Shown here piece after piece: positions 27,088 through 35,567 of a DNA stretch of 64,000 nucleotides. Below the pieces are notes generated by a model. The model was not told the origin of the DNA, searched no databases, and saw only the letters and a program-made list of their open reading frames with translations. The DNA is taken from contig VHCL01000003.1 of NCBI GenBank assembly GCA_016871725.1, positions 59,714 to 123,713 of the forward strand, written 5' to 3'. The stretch comes from Verrucomicrobiota bacterium. Lineage in GTDB: Bacteria; Verrucomicrobiota; Verrucomicrobiia; Opitutales; UBA953. The position numbers were made by a program, and so were the translations under genes. Position 1 is the stretch's first letter. The number at the start of each line of letters is the position of its first letter.

Positions 27088-29019
27088 TCAGCGCTTGTCG
27101 ACCCAGCGGCCGATCTTCACGACGGTCCAGCTCTCGGCCTTGCCGTTGATGTTGGTCGTGAACGTCTCGCCCGCCTTGTGGTTGAGGAACTGCTTCGCGA
27201 GCGGCGAGATGTAGGAGAGGATGTTCTTCTCCGGCTGGCCGTCCCAGGCGCCGAGGATGTCGTAAGGCACCTCGGCCTGGTCGGAGCCGCGGCGCAGCAC
27301 GATGCTCGAGCCGACGCTGATGGCGTCGGCCTTGGCCTCGCTGAAGTCGGTCACGCGGGCCTTCTTGAGCAGGCCGTCGAGCTCGGCGCGACGGGCGGAG
27401 AGGGTGTCGTGGTCCTGACGGGCCATCTTGTACTCGGAGTTCTCGCGGAGGTCGCCGTGTTCCTTGGCGACCTGGATGGCCTCCTTCACGGCGGGCAGGC
27501 GCACCTTCACGATGTCCTCGAGCTCGCGTTCCTTCTCCTCCTTGGAGGCCTTGGACACGAGGAGCTCCTTCTCCTCGGCTTCGGAGCCGGCGTGCTTGGA
27601 CTTGGCGAGGCGCTGGACGTGCGGCTCGATCTTCGCGAGGCGCGAGAGGAGGGCCTTCTTCGTCATCTCGTCGAAGCCCTGGCTGCTCATCATCGTGCGG
27701 GTGAGGTCGAAGATCGTCTCGCTGTCGGCCTTCTTGCCTTCGGCCGGCGTGAGGATGTTCGCGATCAGTTCCTTGTCCTTGATGAGCTCGTTGGCCAGCG
27801 GGATGCGGGCGGTGGAGTTGGACTCGAGGGACTCGGTGTCGATGGACGCGAGGATGGCGCCGAGGAGGGCGGGGTTGATCAGGCGGCCGACGATCGGGGC
27901 GTACTTCTTGGAGTCGCGGTTCTTGATGATCCAGATGATCACCGGCGCGCGCAGTTCGCGGGTCTCGAGCCACTGGGCGAAGCGTTCGGCGACGGCCTCG
28001 GCGAGGTCCTGGTCGCAGAGGTAGGCGATGGATTCCGAGACGAGCTTGGCGGAGCCGCTCTTGGTGCCGCCGATGTCGCGGTTGCGGAGGAGGTCGAAGG
28101 CGCGGTCGGCCCAGCGGTCGCCGTGGTGGGCGCGGACGAGGTCGAGCAGGCTGCGGATCTTCTCCGTGGTGTGCGGGATGTTGAGGGCGACGAACGCGAG
28201 GTCGGCCTCGGTGCAGAGCGCGATGATCTCCGAGGCCGTCGGGCTGACGGTCTCGACGTTCTCGACGGCGGAGCGGAAGAACTTGTCGCGGTTCCAGATG
28301 CCGCCGAGGATGGCCGGCAGGTTGTCGCGCTTGCGGGCGGTCTCGAGCTTCTTGATCTCCTTGAGGAGGTCGGCGGAGACCTTGTCGAGGTTGGCGGCCG
28401 TGGCGGCCGAGCGGGTCTCGGCGGCGGCGGCGCCGGCGAGTTCCTCGAGCAGCAGCAGCTTACGCTCGAAATTGGGGGCGCTTTCGTACTGCGCGAACAG
28501 GTCTTCGCCGAGATCCTTGGGGGCTTCGAGCAGGGCGTAGAGGCCGCCCTTGCGCTCCGGGACGAGGATCGCGCGGTCCTTGCGGACGGCGGCGCGGCCC
28601 TTGGTCCACCAGGCCTTGAAGGCGGCGGCGCGGTCCTTGCCGGCGGCGAGGGAGGCGAAATGGACACGGTCGAGGTTGGCCTCGAGGGCGTAGGAGGTGC
28701 ACTCGCCGGTCGGGTATTCGGCCAGGAGGGCCTTGACGAGCCCGGCGGGGTCGTTGGCGACGAGGTTGGCGATCTCGGCTTTGGTGCCTTCGGCGTAGGC
28801 TTTGGCGACGACGCCGTTGGGGTTGATGAACTCGATCTTACCGAGGAAGAAGGCGGCGTCCATGGCGTGCCCCTTCTTGTTCTGCTCGGGGAAATCGATG
28901 ACCAGGCGCTTGGTGGACTCGTCGTAGGAACGGATGACACCGATGCCCCAGGCTTGGTGGAGGCAGAAGGCCGGCTGACCGGTGGCCACCAGGTCGATGG
29001 CGGCCTGGAGGGAGTTCAT
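27088..29019 (-). CDS. greA: Oversized GreA transcript-cleavage factor with long N-terminal domain
   Basis: The C-terminal ~153 of 643 residues (from about 491) are a GreA/GreB domain: a coiled coil with the tip motif HGDLRENSEYKMARQ, keeping the acidic residues that rescue backtracked RNA polymerase, then an FKBP-like C-terminal domain. The preceding ~490 residues are mostly helical with no motif I recognise. Ordinary GreA is about 158 residues; Chlamydia encodes a similarly extended fusion of about 715 residues. Start: the ATG at 29019 is preceded by AAGGTGG at ideal spacing, a better case than the ATG at 29055 or the TTG at 29082. A terminator follows the stop. Confidence 0.88.
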   Translation of the reverse strand: MNSLQAAIDLVATGQPAFCLHQAWGIGVIRSYDESTKRLVIDFPEQNKKGHAMDAAFFLGKIEFINPNGVVAKAYAEGTKAEIANLVANDPAGLVKALLAEYPTGECTSYALEANLDRVHFASLAAGKDRAAAFKAWWTKGRAAVRKDRAILVPERKGGLYALLEAPKDLGEDLFAQYESAPNFERKLLLLEELAGAAAAETRSAATAANLDKVSADLLKEIKKLETARKRDNLPAILGGIWNRDKFFRSAVENVETVSPTASEIIALCTEADLAFVALNIPHTTEKIRSLLDLVRAHHGDRWADRAFDLLRNRDIGGTKSGSAKLVSESIAYLCDQDLAEAVAERFAQWLETRELRAPVIIWIIKNRDSKKYAPIVGRLINPALLGAILASIDTESLESNSTARIPLANELIKDKELIANILTPAEGKKADSETIFDLTRTMMSSQGFDEMTKKALLSRLAKIEPHVQRLAKSKHAGSEAEEKELLVSKASKEEKERELEDIVKVRLPAVKEAIQVAKEHGDLRENSEYKMARQDHDTLSARRAELDGLLKKARVTDFSEAKADAISVGSSIVLRRGSDQAEVPYDILGAWDGQPEKNILSYISPLAKQFLNHKAGETFTTNINGKAESWTVVKIGRWVDKR

Positions 29020-29154
29020 TTTACCACCTTGTGGGGTCAGGGCCTTGTTGCTCATTGCAAAAGTGGGTTTTGGGGATAACAATTCTCACTTGCAAGCAGG
29101 AAGGCGGGGGTTTCGGGCTCCTGAGCCTCCGAGCCCGCTGGTCCTGCCCCTCCC

Positions 29155-30285
29155 ATGGCCTTTAAGCCCGAAAAACCCTCAATCCACGGCGAAACTCCCG
29201 ACACCCTCGGCGAGCGTCTGGTCGCGGCCGGGCACCCCCGCTACCGGTCCGGTCAGATCTTCGAGTGGCTCTACCCGCGACGGTCCGAATCGGCCGAGGC
29301 CATGACCAACCTCCCGGCCGGCCTGCGGGCCTGGCTGGCCGAGCATTACGACTTCGAGGCCACCGCCCTGGTCCAGCGCAAGGCCTCCTCCGACGTCACC
29401 CAGAAGATCCTGCAGCGGCTCCGGGACGGCTCCCTCATCGAGACGGTCATCATCCGCGCCCCGATGGAGGGGGTCGGCCAGGAGAAGTCCCGGCGGACGA
29501 TCTGCATCTCGACCCAGGTCGGTTGCGCCTACGGGTGCAAGTTCTGCGCCTCCGGACTGGAGGGCTGGAAGCGCGACCTCTCGGTCGGCGAGATCGTCTC
29601 CCAGCTGGTGCAGGTCTGCCGGATCGAGGACAAGGCCGACCCGGCCCGCGCCGCCGAAGGGCTGGCTTCCTTCGACAACATCGTGGTCATGGGCATGGGC
29701 GAGCCCCTGGCCAATTACGACAACCTCCTGGCCGCCCTGCGCACGGTCAACGCGGCCTGGGGCTTCGGTTTCGGGGCCCGCCGCGTGACCATCTCGACCT
29801 CCGGCGTGGTGCCCAAGATCCTCAGGCTCGCCGACGAGCCGCTGGGGTTCCGCCTGGCGATCAGCCTGCATGGCGCCACCAACGAGGTCCGCAACCAGAT
29901 CATGCCGGTGAACAGGAAGTTCCCGCTCGAGGAGCTCATCCCCGCGGCCAAGGCCTTCGCCCGCAAGCACGGCCGCATGCTGACGCTCGAGTTCATCCTG
30001 ATCGAGGACATCAACGACTCGCTCGACCAGGCCAAGCGGCTCGCCGCGATCGCCCGCGAGCTCCATGCGCACGTCAACCTGATCCCGTACAACAAGGTCG
30101 AAGGCCTGCCGTGGGTCCGGCCTTCGCTGACCCGTCAGGACCGCTTCGTGAAGGAGCTCCGCGCGCTCGGCGTCACCGCCACGCTCCGCCGCGAGAAGGG
30201 GCACGACATCGACGCCGCCTGCGGCCAGCTGCGCCTGCAGAAGGAGAAGGAACTGCGCCTCGATCCGCCGCCCGCCGCCGCCTAG
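29155..30285 (+). CDS. rlmN: Dual-specificity 23S rRNA/tRNA adenine-C2 methyltransferase RlmN
   Basis: RlmN is a radical SAM enzyme that methylates A2503 of 23S rRNA and A37 of some tRNAs. The 376-residue protein has the cluster motif CAYGCKFC, GMGEPLANYDN, and the methyl-carrying C-terminal cysteine in DIDAACGQL. The N-terminal HhH-like domain (RSGQIFEWLYPRR) fits. It is divergent from the greA-like gene across an AT-richer gap of 135 bases that must hold promoters for both. Its TAG stop overlaps the convergent rpe stop within a single CTAG. Confidence 0.96.
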   Translation: MAFKPEKPSIHGETPDTLGERLVAAGHPRYRSGQIFEWLYPRRSESAEAMTNLPAGLRAWLAEHYDFEATALVQRKASSDVTQKILQRLRDGSLIETVIIRAPMEGVGQEKSRRTICISTQVGCAYGCKFCASGLEGWKRDLSVGEIVSQLVQVCRIEDKADPARAAEGLASFDNIVVMGMGEPLANYDNLLAALRTVNAAWGFGFGARRVTISTSGVVPKILRLADEPLGFRLAISLHGATNEVRNQIMPVNRKFPLEELIPAAKAFARKHGRMLTLEFILIEDINDSLDQAKRLAAIARELHAHVNLIPYNKVEGLPWVRPSLTRQDRFVKELRALGVTATLRREKGHDIDAACGQLRLQKEKELRLDPPPAAA

Positions 30286-30932
30286 GCGGTGAGCGCGGCC
30301 GCGAAGGCCTTGCGGTCCGGGGCCTTGAAGAAGGCCGTGCCGGCCACGAAGGTGTCGGCGCCGGCCGCGCGGCAGAGCCGGCCGGTCTCGACGTTGATGC
30401 CGCCGTCGACCTCGAGGCGGAAGTCCGCGCCGCGCCGGGCGCGTTCGGCGGCGACGAAGCGGATGCTGTCGAGCACGGAAGGCATGAAGGCCTGGCCGCC
30501 GAAGCCCGGGAAGACGGTCATGCAGAGCACGAGGTCGACGTCACCGAGGTAGGGCAGCACGCGCCGAGGATCGGCGTCCGGGTTCATCGCGATGCCGGCG
30601 GAGAGGCCGGCGGCCCTGATGGCGGCGAGCGTCTTCGCCATGTCGTGGTCGGCCTCGACGTGCACGGTGAGGCGTTCGGCGCCGGCCTTGGCGAACGCGG
30701 CCACGTAGCGGTCGGGATGGCTGAGCATCAGGTGCACGTCGAAGTGCAGCTTGGTCAGCGGCCGGAGGTCGGCGACGACCTGCGGGCCGAAGCTGATGTT
30801 GGGCACGAAGTGCCCGTCCATGATGTCGACGTGCAGCCAGCCGAGGCCGGCCGCCTCGACCGCGCGGACGCCCTGCGCGAACGCGCCGTGGTCGGCGGCG
30901 AGGAGGGACGGAGCGACGACGGCTTGGTTCAT
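30282..30932 (-). CDS. rpe: Ribulose-phosphate 3-epimerase
   Basis: Rpe interconverts ribulose-5-phosphate and xylulose-5-phosphate in the pentose phosphate pathway. The 216-residue TIM barrel has APSLLAADHGAFAQGV, HVDIMDGHFVPNISFGP, FDVHLMLSHPDRY, MTVFPGFGGQAFMP and EVDGGINVET, covering metal-binding histidines and aspartates. One base separates it from the LptE-like gene upstream (TGACATG), so it is translated from the tail of the fabH-BamD-LptE transcript. Confidence 0.97.
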   Translation of the reverse strand: MNQAVVAPSLLAADHGAFAQGVRAVEAAGLGWLHVDIMDGHFVPNISFGPQVVADLRPLTKLHFDVHLMLSHPDRYVAAFAKAGAERLTVHVEADHDMAKTLAAIRAAGLSAGIAMNPDADPRRVLPYLGDVDLVLCMTVFPGFGGQAFMPSVLDSIRFVAAERARRGADFRLEVDGGINVETGRLCRAAGADTFVAGTAFFKAPDRKAFAAALTA

Positions 30933-30933
30933 G

Positions 30934-31419
30934 TCACCAGGCCGTGGTGGCGGCTTGCCGGATCTGCGACGCGATGTCGGCGAAGAGCGTCGGCGCGACG
31001 CTGAGCTCCTCGGCCACGGGATCGCCGGCGTTCTGGAGCGTGGTGGTGGCGCGGAAGACGCGGTCCTTGAAGAGCGTGCGCGCGCCGCCCTGGGCGGTCA
31101 GCGTGGCGCGGACCACGAACGTCACGCGGAAGCTGTTGAAGGCGAAGGCGTCGCCGGGCTTGGTGGTGAAGCCGGTGCGCTGGTAATCCGTGACTTCCGT
31201 CGCGAGCACGGCGTCGCCCGGGGCCAGCCGCACGCGGGGGTCGCCGGCGAACGCGTCGACCAGTTTGCCGTGCAGGACGGCGTGCGTGCCGGTGCGCGGG
31301 GTGGCGTTGCGGACCGGGGCGATCTCCAGCGAGCGGAAGGCGGGCTTGGGGCCGCCGGCCTGGTAGGCGGAGCAGCCGGCGAGCAACGCGGCCGAGGCGA
31401 GGAGCAGCCAGGTCTTCAT
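30934..31419 (-). CDS. LptE-like outer-membrane lipoprotein
   Basis: The 161-residue protein has a lipoprotein signal MKTWLLLASAALLAGC with the lipidated cysteine at 16. It then follows the LptE plan of divergent phyla: FRSLEIAPVRNATPRTG, a short helix, APGDAVLATEVTDYQR, and beta-strands to the end. LptE plugs the LptD pore that inserts lipopolysaccharide in the outer membrane. Assignment is by overall pattern, since this family is weakly conserved. The start overlaps the stop of the BamD-like gene (ATGA), linking two outer-membrane assembly factors. Confidence 0.7.
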   Translation of the reverse strand: MKTWLLLASAALLAGCSAYQAGGPKPAFRSLEIAPVRNATPRTGTHAVLHGKLVDAFAGDPRVRLAPGDAVLATEVTDYQRTGFTTKPGDAFAFNSFRVTFVVRATLTAQGGARTLFKDRVFRATTTLQNAGDPVAEELSVAPTLFADIASQIRQAATTAW

Positions 31420-32537
31420 CGGTTGTCCGGGCCCACGGGGGCCTTGGCGCCTTCCTTCTTGAAGCCGAGCGCGTCGAGGTCCTCGCCGACGACCTGCGGC
31501 TTGGCCTCCGTGACGCCGCGCGGGCGGGGCATGGCGCCGAGGAGCCGGTCGGCGAGGGTCTTCGGCGGATTCGGGTCCTTCTCGATCGCGGCGAGCAGGG
31601 TCTCGGCCTCCTTGGCCGCGGCCGACTCGGGCGCGATGTTACGGCACGCGTTGGCCATCAGCTTCGCCGCCTCGGGGTTGTTGCGGTTGAAGAAGTAGAA
31701 ACGGGCGAGGCTCAGCCGGGCCCGCGCGGCGCGATCCCGGAGGACGGCGATCTGCTCGATGGCGACCTTGGCCCGGGGGTCGTCAGGGAACTGGTCCGCC
31801 AGCGTCCGCCAATGGTCCGCGGCTTCGAGCGTCGTGGCCTGATCCCAGGCGGGTCCGAGGGATTCCTTCGCGCGGAGGGTGGCCAGCATCTCCAGCGCCT
31901 CCGGCGCGAACTTCGAGGTCGGGTAGTCGCTGACGAGGCGTTCGAGGGCGTCGTTCGTCTTCGCCGTCAGGTCGCGCTCCATGCCGAGCCGCGCGATGCG
32001 GATCAGGCATTCGTCCGCGCGCGGGCCGTTGGGCGCGAGACGGATGGCCTTCTCCCAGGCGCCGACGGCGCCGTCACGGTCGCTGAACCAGGGGAACCAG
32101 CCGCCGAGCCGCCGGCGTTCGCCTTCGGCCAGGCGGTTCGCGATCTCGATCTGGAGCTCGACCGCGGCGGCGAAGCCGGGGAAGCCGGAGTGGCGGGCGA
32201 AGAGGCCGTCGATGAGTTCGGTGGCTTTCTCGAATTCTCCCCGCCCGACGAAGAGGCGCGCGCGCGTCAGCATCGCGATGGCCTCGGCTTCGGCGCCGAC
32301 GTTGGCTTCGCCGATGATCTCCCATTCCTTGAGGGCGCCGCCCACGTCGCCGGCCTCGAGGCGGGCGGAGGCGTGGTCCATGGCGAGCAGGAGGACGGGC
32401 AGGCGCGCCGGCGGGGTGACGTCGGCGGGCGTGCCGGGCTTGACCTGCCAGGCGCCGTCCACGCGGACGAACTCGGCATGGGCGTGGGCGCCGAGCAGGA
32501 GCGCCGCGGCGAGGAGGAGTTTAGCGGGAGGGTTCAT
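31416..32537 (-). CDS. BamD-like exported TPR protein
   Basis: The 373-residue protein has a cleavable signal (MNPPAKLLLAAALLLGAHAHA) and TPR-type helical repeats, with YPTSKFAPEALEMLATL and KVAIEQIAVLRDRAARARLSLARFYFFNRNNPEAAKLM resembling BamD (YfiO), the essential lipoprotein of the beta-barrel assembly machine. Unlike BamD there is no lipobox cysteine. It lies between fabH (17-base overlap) and the LptE-like gene (ATGA overlap). A role in outer-membrane assembly is inferred from similarity and context; a general TPR protein remains possible. Confidence 0.7.
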   Translation of the reverse strand: MNPPAKLLLAAALLLGAHAHAEFVRVDGAWQVKPGTPADVTPPARLPVLLLAMDHASARLEAGDVGGALKEWEIIGEANVGAEAEAIAMLTRARLFVGRGEFEKATELIDGLFARHSGFPGFAAAVELQIEIANRLAEGERRRLGGWFPWFSDRDGAVGAWEKAIRLAPNGPRADECLIRIARLGMERDLTAKTNDALERLVSDYPTSKFAPEALEMLATLRAKESLGPAWDQATTLEAADHWRTLADQFPDDPRAKVAIEQIAVLRDRAARARLSLARFYFFNRNNPEAAKLMANACRNIAPESAAAKEAETLLAAIEKDPNPPKTLADRLLGAMPRPRGVTEAKPQVVGEDLDALGFKKEGAKAPVGPDNR

Positions 32538-33534
32538 GCCAGCGAAGGAGGGTCGCGCCCCAGGTCAGGCCGGCGCCGAAGGCGACGATCAGGATGAGGT
32601 CGCCGTGCTTGATCTTGCCGTCTTTCCAGGCCTCTTCAAGCGCGAGCGGGATGGAGGCCGCCGAGGTGTTGCCGTAGCGGCTCAGGTTCGAGGGGAAGCG
32701 CTCCATGCCGACGTTGAGCTGGCTGGCGACGGCCTCGAGGATGCGGATGTTGGCCTGGTGCGGGATGAACCAGGCGACTTCCGCGGAAGTGACGCCGCAC
32801 TGCGCGAGCACGCGTTCGCACGACTCGGCCATCACGCGGACGGCGTGGCGGAAGACCTCCTTGCCGTTCATGCGCAGGTAATGGCGGCCTTCGCGGAGCG
32901 AATCGGCCGTGGCGGGGGCGGCGGAGCCGCCGGCCGCGCAATGCAGGAGCTCGGCGTTGTTGCCGTCGGCCCCGAGCAGGTTGCCCAGCAGGCCGACGCC
33001 TCGTTCCGCGGTGGTCTCGAGGACCGCCGCGCCGGCGCCGTCGCCGAACAGGACGCAGGTGGTGCGGTCCGACCAGTCGACGACGCTGGAGAGTTTCTCG
33101 GCGCCGACGACGAGGGCCCGCCGGTAGGCGCCGGAGCGCATCATGTCGCGGGCGACCTGAAGCGCGTACACGAAGCCGGAGCAGGCGGCGGAGACGTCGA
33201 AGCAGGGGATGTCGCGCCGCAGGCCGAGCTTGGCCTGCAGGAGGCAGGCGGTCGAAGGGAAGGGGACGTCCGGCGTCATCGTGGCGACGATGAGCAGGTC
33301 GACGTCGGCCGGCGTCAGCCCGGCGCGCTCCAGGGCCTGGGCGGCGGCGTGGGCGCCGAGGTCCGAGGGGTTCTCGCCCGGACCGGCGATCCGGCGTTCG
33401 CGGATGCCCGAGCGGGTCTGGATCCATTCGTCCGAGGTATCCACCATCTTGGAGAGCTCGGCGTTCGTGAGCTTGCGTTCCGGCGTGCGGACCCCGACGG
33501 CCCGAATGAAGACTGAAAGCTCAGCGCTGCTCAT
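32521..33534 (-). CDS. fabH: Beta-ketoacyl-ACP synthase III
   Basis: FabH starts fatty acid synthesis by condensing acetyl-CoA with malonyl-ACP. The 337-residue thiolase-fold enzyme has the Cys-His-Asn triad: VSAACSGF, PHQANIRI and GNTSAASIP. The N-terminal DTSDEWIQTRSGIRERRI is diagnostic. It follows plsX after 48 bases and overlaps the BamD-like gene by 17 bases. The rpmF-plsX-fabH order is widely conserved. Confidence 0.97.
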   Translation of the reverse strand: MSSAELSVFIRAVGVRTPERKLTNAELSKMVDTSDEWIQTRSGIRERRIAGPGENPSDLGAHAAAQALERAGLTPADVDLLIVATMTPDVPFPSTACLLQAKLGLRRDIPCFDVSAACSGFVYALQVARDMMRSGAYRRALVVGAEKLSSVVDWSDRTTCVLFGDGAGAAVLETTAERGVGLLGNLLGADGNNAELLHCAAGGSAAPATADSLREGRHYLRMNGKEVFRHAVRVMAESCERVLAQCGVTSAEVAWFIPHQANIRILEAVASQLNVGMERFPSNLSRYGNTSAASIPLALEEAWKDGKIKHGDLILIVAFGAGLTWGATLLRWHEPSR

Positions 33535-33582
33535 CGATGCGTGAGAAAAGACCCCTTGGGCGGGGAAGGGAACACTAAAACC

Positions 33583-34653
33583 TCAGGCCTCCTCGGGGGT
33601 GGCGGCGATGACGGCGTTCGCCTCGGCCAGCGAGGTCAGCATGCGGTGGCCGGCGCCATGGCCGAGGGCCTCGAGGCCCAGGCGGATGGCGCTGGCGATG
33701 CCTTGGCGGTTGCTGGAACCGTGGGCCTTCATGACCAGTCCGGTCAGGCCGAGCAAGGGCGCTCCGCCGTAACGTTCCGGCTTCAGTTTCCCTTTGAGGT
33801 CGCGCAGCAGCGGGAACATGGCGATGCCGCCGGCCAGGTAGACCGGGTTGCTCTTCACCTTGCTGCCGACCATGTCGCGGACCATGTAGACCAGGCCCTC
33901 GAGCGTCTTGAGGATGATGTTGCCCGTGAAACCGTCGGTGACGACCACGTCACAGGCGTCGCCGAAGACGTCGAAGCCTTCGACGGGCCCGACGTAATGG
34001 ATCCGGTCGCCCATGGCCTTGAGCAGGGCGTGCGTGCGGTTGATGCGCGGGCCGCCTTTGCCCTCCTCGGTGCCGACGGTCAGGAGGCCGACGCGCGGCC
34101 GGGCGATGCCGAGGGCGCTCTGCGCGTAGATCGAGCCGAGGACGGCGTTGTGCAAGAGCTGCGCGGGCGTGGCTTCGGGGTTCGCTCCCACGTCCAGCAT
34201 GATGAAATGGCCTTCCCGGCGCGGCATGATGGCGGCGAGGGCGGGGCGTTCGGCGCCTTCCATCGGGCGCACCTTGATGGTGCCGGCCGCCACGAGGGCC
34301 TTGGTGTTGCCGGTGGAGACGACGGCGTCGACTTCGCCGGCTTTGAGCATCTCGAGCGCGATCACCATGGAGGAATCGCGCTTGGACTTGAGGACGGCCA
34401 TCGGGGCGTCGTCGGGCGCCACGATGCTGGCGGCCTGACGGAACGTGACCCGGGAATTCCGCAGCGCCCGATGCTCTGAGGCCAGCATGCGGAGGTTGTC
34501 CTCATGGCCGACGAGCACCAGGATGTCCTCGGGGCCGATGATTCCTTCCTTGAAGGCGAGGGCTGCGGCGGCCACGGCTTCCGAAGGGCCCATGTCACCG
34601 CCCATGCAATCCAGGGCGATACGGTGGCCTTTCTTCGGAGTGGCTTCGGTCAT
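33583..34653 (-). CDS. plsX: Phosphate acyltransferase PlsX
   Basis: PlsX makes acyl-phosphate from acyl-ACP for phospholipid synthesis. The 356-residue protein carries the family motifs ALDCMGGDMGP, VSTGNTKALVAAG, MLDVGANPEATPAQL, GTEEGKGG, TDGFTGNIILKTLEG and YGGAPLLGLTG. It lies 27 bases after rpmF and upstream of fabH, the classical lipid-initiation cluster. The start ATG at 34653 is supported by alignment of RIALDCMGGDMGPSEAV near the N-terminus. Confidence 0.97.
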   Translation of the reverse strand: MTEATPKKGHRIALDCMGGDMGPSEAVAAAALAFKEGIIGPEDILVLVGHEDNLRMLASEHRALRNSRVTFRQAASIVAPDDAPMAVLKSKRDSSMVIALEMLKAGEVDAVVSTGNTKALVAAGTIKVRPMEGAERPALAAIMPRREGHFIMLDVGANPEATPAQLLHNAVLGSIYAQSALGIARPRVGLLTVGTEEGKGGPRINRTHALLKAMGDRIHYVGPVEGFDVFGDACDVVVTDGFTGNIILKTLEGLVYMVRDMVGSKVKSNPVYLAGGIAMFPLLRDLKGKLKPERYGGAPLLGLTGLVMKAHGSSNRQGIASAIRLGLEALGHGAGHRMLTSLAEANAVIAATPEEA

Positions 34654-34680
34654 GAGGTCGGGCTGAGCCCGGGGTGGAGC

Positions 34681-34860
34681 TTAGGCTCCGGTGTCCAAGA
34701 CCTGACGACCGCGATACTTACCCGTGGTCGGGTCGACGCGGTGGGAGCGACGAAGGGCGCCGGATTCGGCGTCCTTGACGAGTTTCGGGGCGCGGAACTG
34801 GTTGGCGCCACGGCGGAGTCGGCTGCGGCGTTTGGACTGTTTACGTTTCGGATTGGCCAT
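34681..34860 (-). CDS. rpmF: Ribosomal protein bL32
   Basis: This 59-residue gene is too short for the ORF track; I translated it from the minus strand. The product begins MANPKRKQSKRRSRLRRG, the bL32 signature, and contains ALRRSHRVDPTTGKYRGRQV. It has no cysteines, so it is the zinc-free form. It starts the rpmF-plsX-fabH run and is divergent from the heptose-bisphosphatase-like gene. Confidence 0.95.
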   Translation of the reverse strand: MANPKRKQSKRRSRLRRGANQFRAPKLVKDAESGALRRSHRVDPTTGKYRGRQVLDTGA

Positions 34861-34963
34861 GGTTCTACGCTTGGATGAGGGTCGGTTCTACCCCTCCCGC
34901 CCCCTCGGTCAAGCCCCCTTTCCATTCCCTTGCGATTGTGGCCCGGTTTGATTGGCTGGGCCG

Positions 34964-35512
34964 ATGCCCGGCCATCCCGCCCTCTTCCTGGACCGCGACG
35001 GTAACCTGATCCGCGACCATCACCACACCTGCCGGGAGGAGCAGATCGAGCTGATTCCGGGCGTCAAACCCGCCTTGGAAGCCTGTCTCCAGGTCGGTTA
35101 TCGCCTTTTCATCCTCACCAATCAGAGCGGTATCAACCGCGGCATCTTCACATGGGAGCAGTATCATGCCTGCAACCGCCGCATGCTGGAACTCCTCGCC
35201 TTGCCGGCCCCAGGCATCCTCGAGATCAAGGCCGCGCCGGAACGTCCCGACGAGCCCTCTCTTTATCGCAAGCCTAGCCCTCGTTTCATCCTCGAGAAGA
35301 TCGCGGAGCACGGACTCGATCCGGCCCGCTGCTGGATGACCGGCGACCGGGTCACGGACTGGGAGGCGGGCTTCAACGCCGGCATCCGCTCCTGCGCGAT
35401 GCGCAGCGGCGCGGCCAAGCCTGAGGAGCTGGTCCAGGCCGCGGCGCGGGGCTTCGCGGTGCACGACGACTTCCCGGCTTTCGTTCGCGTGGAGCTTAAG
35501 CTGGCTTTCTGA
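34964..35512 (+). CDS. HAD-IIIA phosphatase, D,D-heptose 1,7-bisphosphate phosphatase (GmhB)-like
   Basis: The 182-residue protein has the HAD-IIIA nucleophile motif FLDRDGNL (Asp10, Asp12), LTNQSGI, RKPSPRFI and TGDRVTDWEAG. In GmhB a zinc loop with the pattern CxH...CxC precedes RKPxP; here that stretch reads AAPERPDEPSLYRKP, so the zinc cysteines are absent and the substrate is less sure. Histidinol-phosphatase-like members are the main alternative. I chose the ATG at 34964 over the TTG at 34952. A hairpin terminator follows the stop. Confidence 0.82.
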   Translation: MPGHPALFLDRDGNLIRDHHHTCREEQIELIPGVKPALEACLQVGYRLFILTNQSGINRGIFTWEQYHACNRRMLELLALPAPGILEIKAAPERPDEPSLYRKPSPRFILEKIAEHGLDPARCWMTGDRVTDWEAGFNAGIRSCAMRSGAAKPEELVQAAARGFAVHDDFPAFVRVELKLAF

Positions 35513-35520
35513 GCCAACAA

Positions 35521-35548
35521 AAAGGACGAACCCGGAGGTTCGTCCTTT
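35521..35548 (-). terminator. Bidirectional hairpin terminator, stronger toward minus
   Basis: A perfect 12-bp stem (AAAGGACGAACC/GGTTCGTCCTTT) lies between the convergent GmhB-like and CPC-repeat genes. In the minus-strand RNA the loop is UCCG closed by C-G (a UNCG tetraloop) and TTTTTGTT follows. In the plus direction only TTTGTT follows. It probably serves both genes. Confidence 0.85.
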
Positions 35549-35567
35549 GTTCGCCTGAGCGGGTAGG

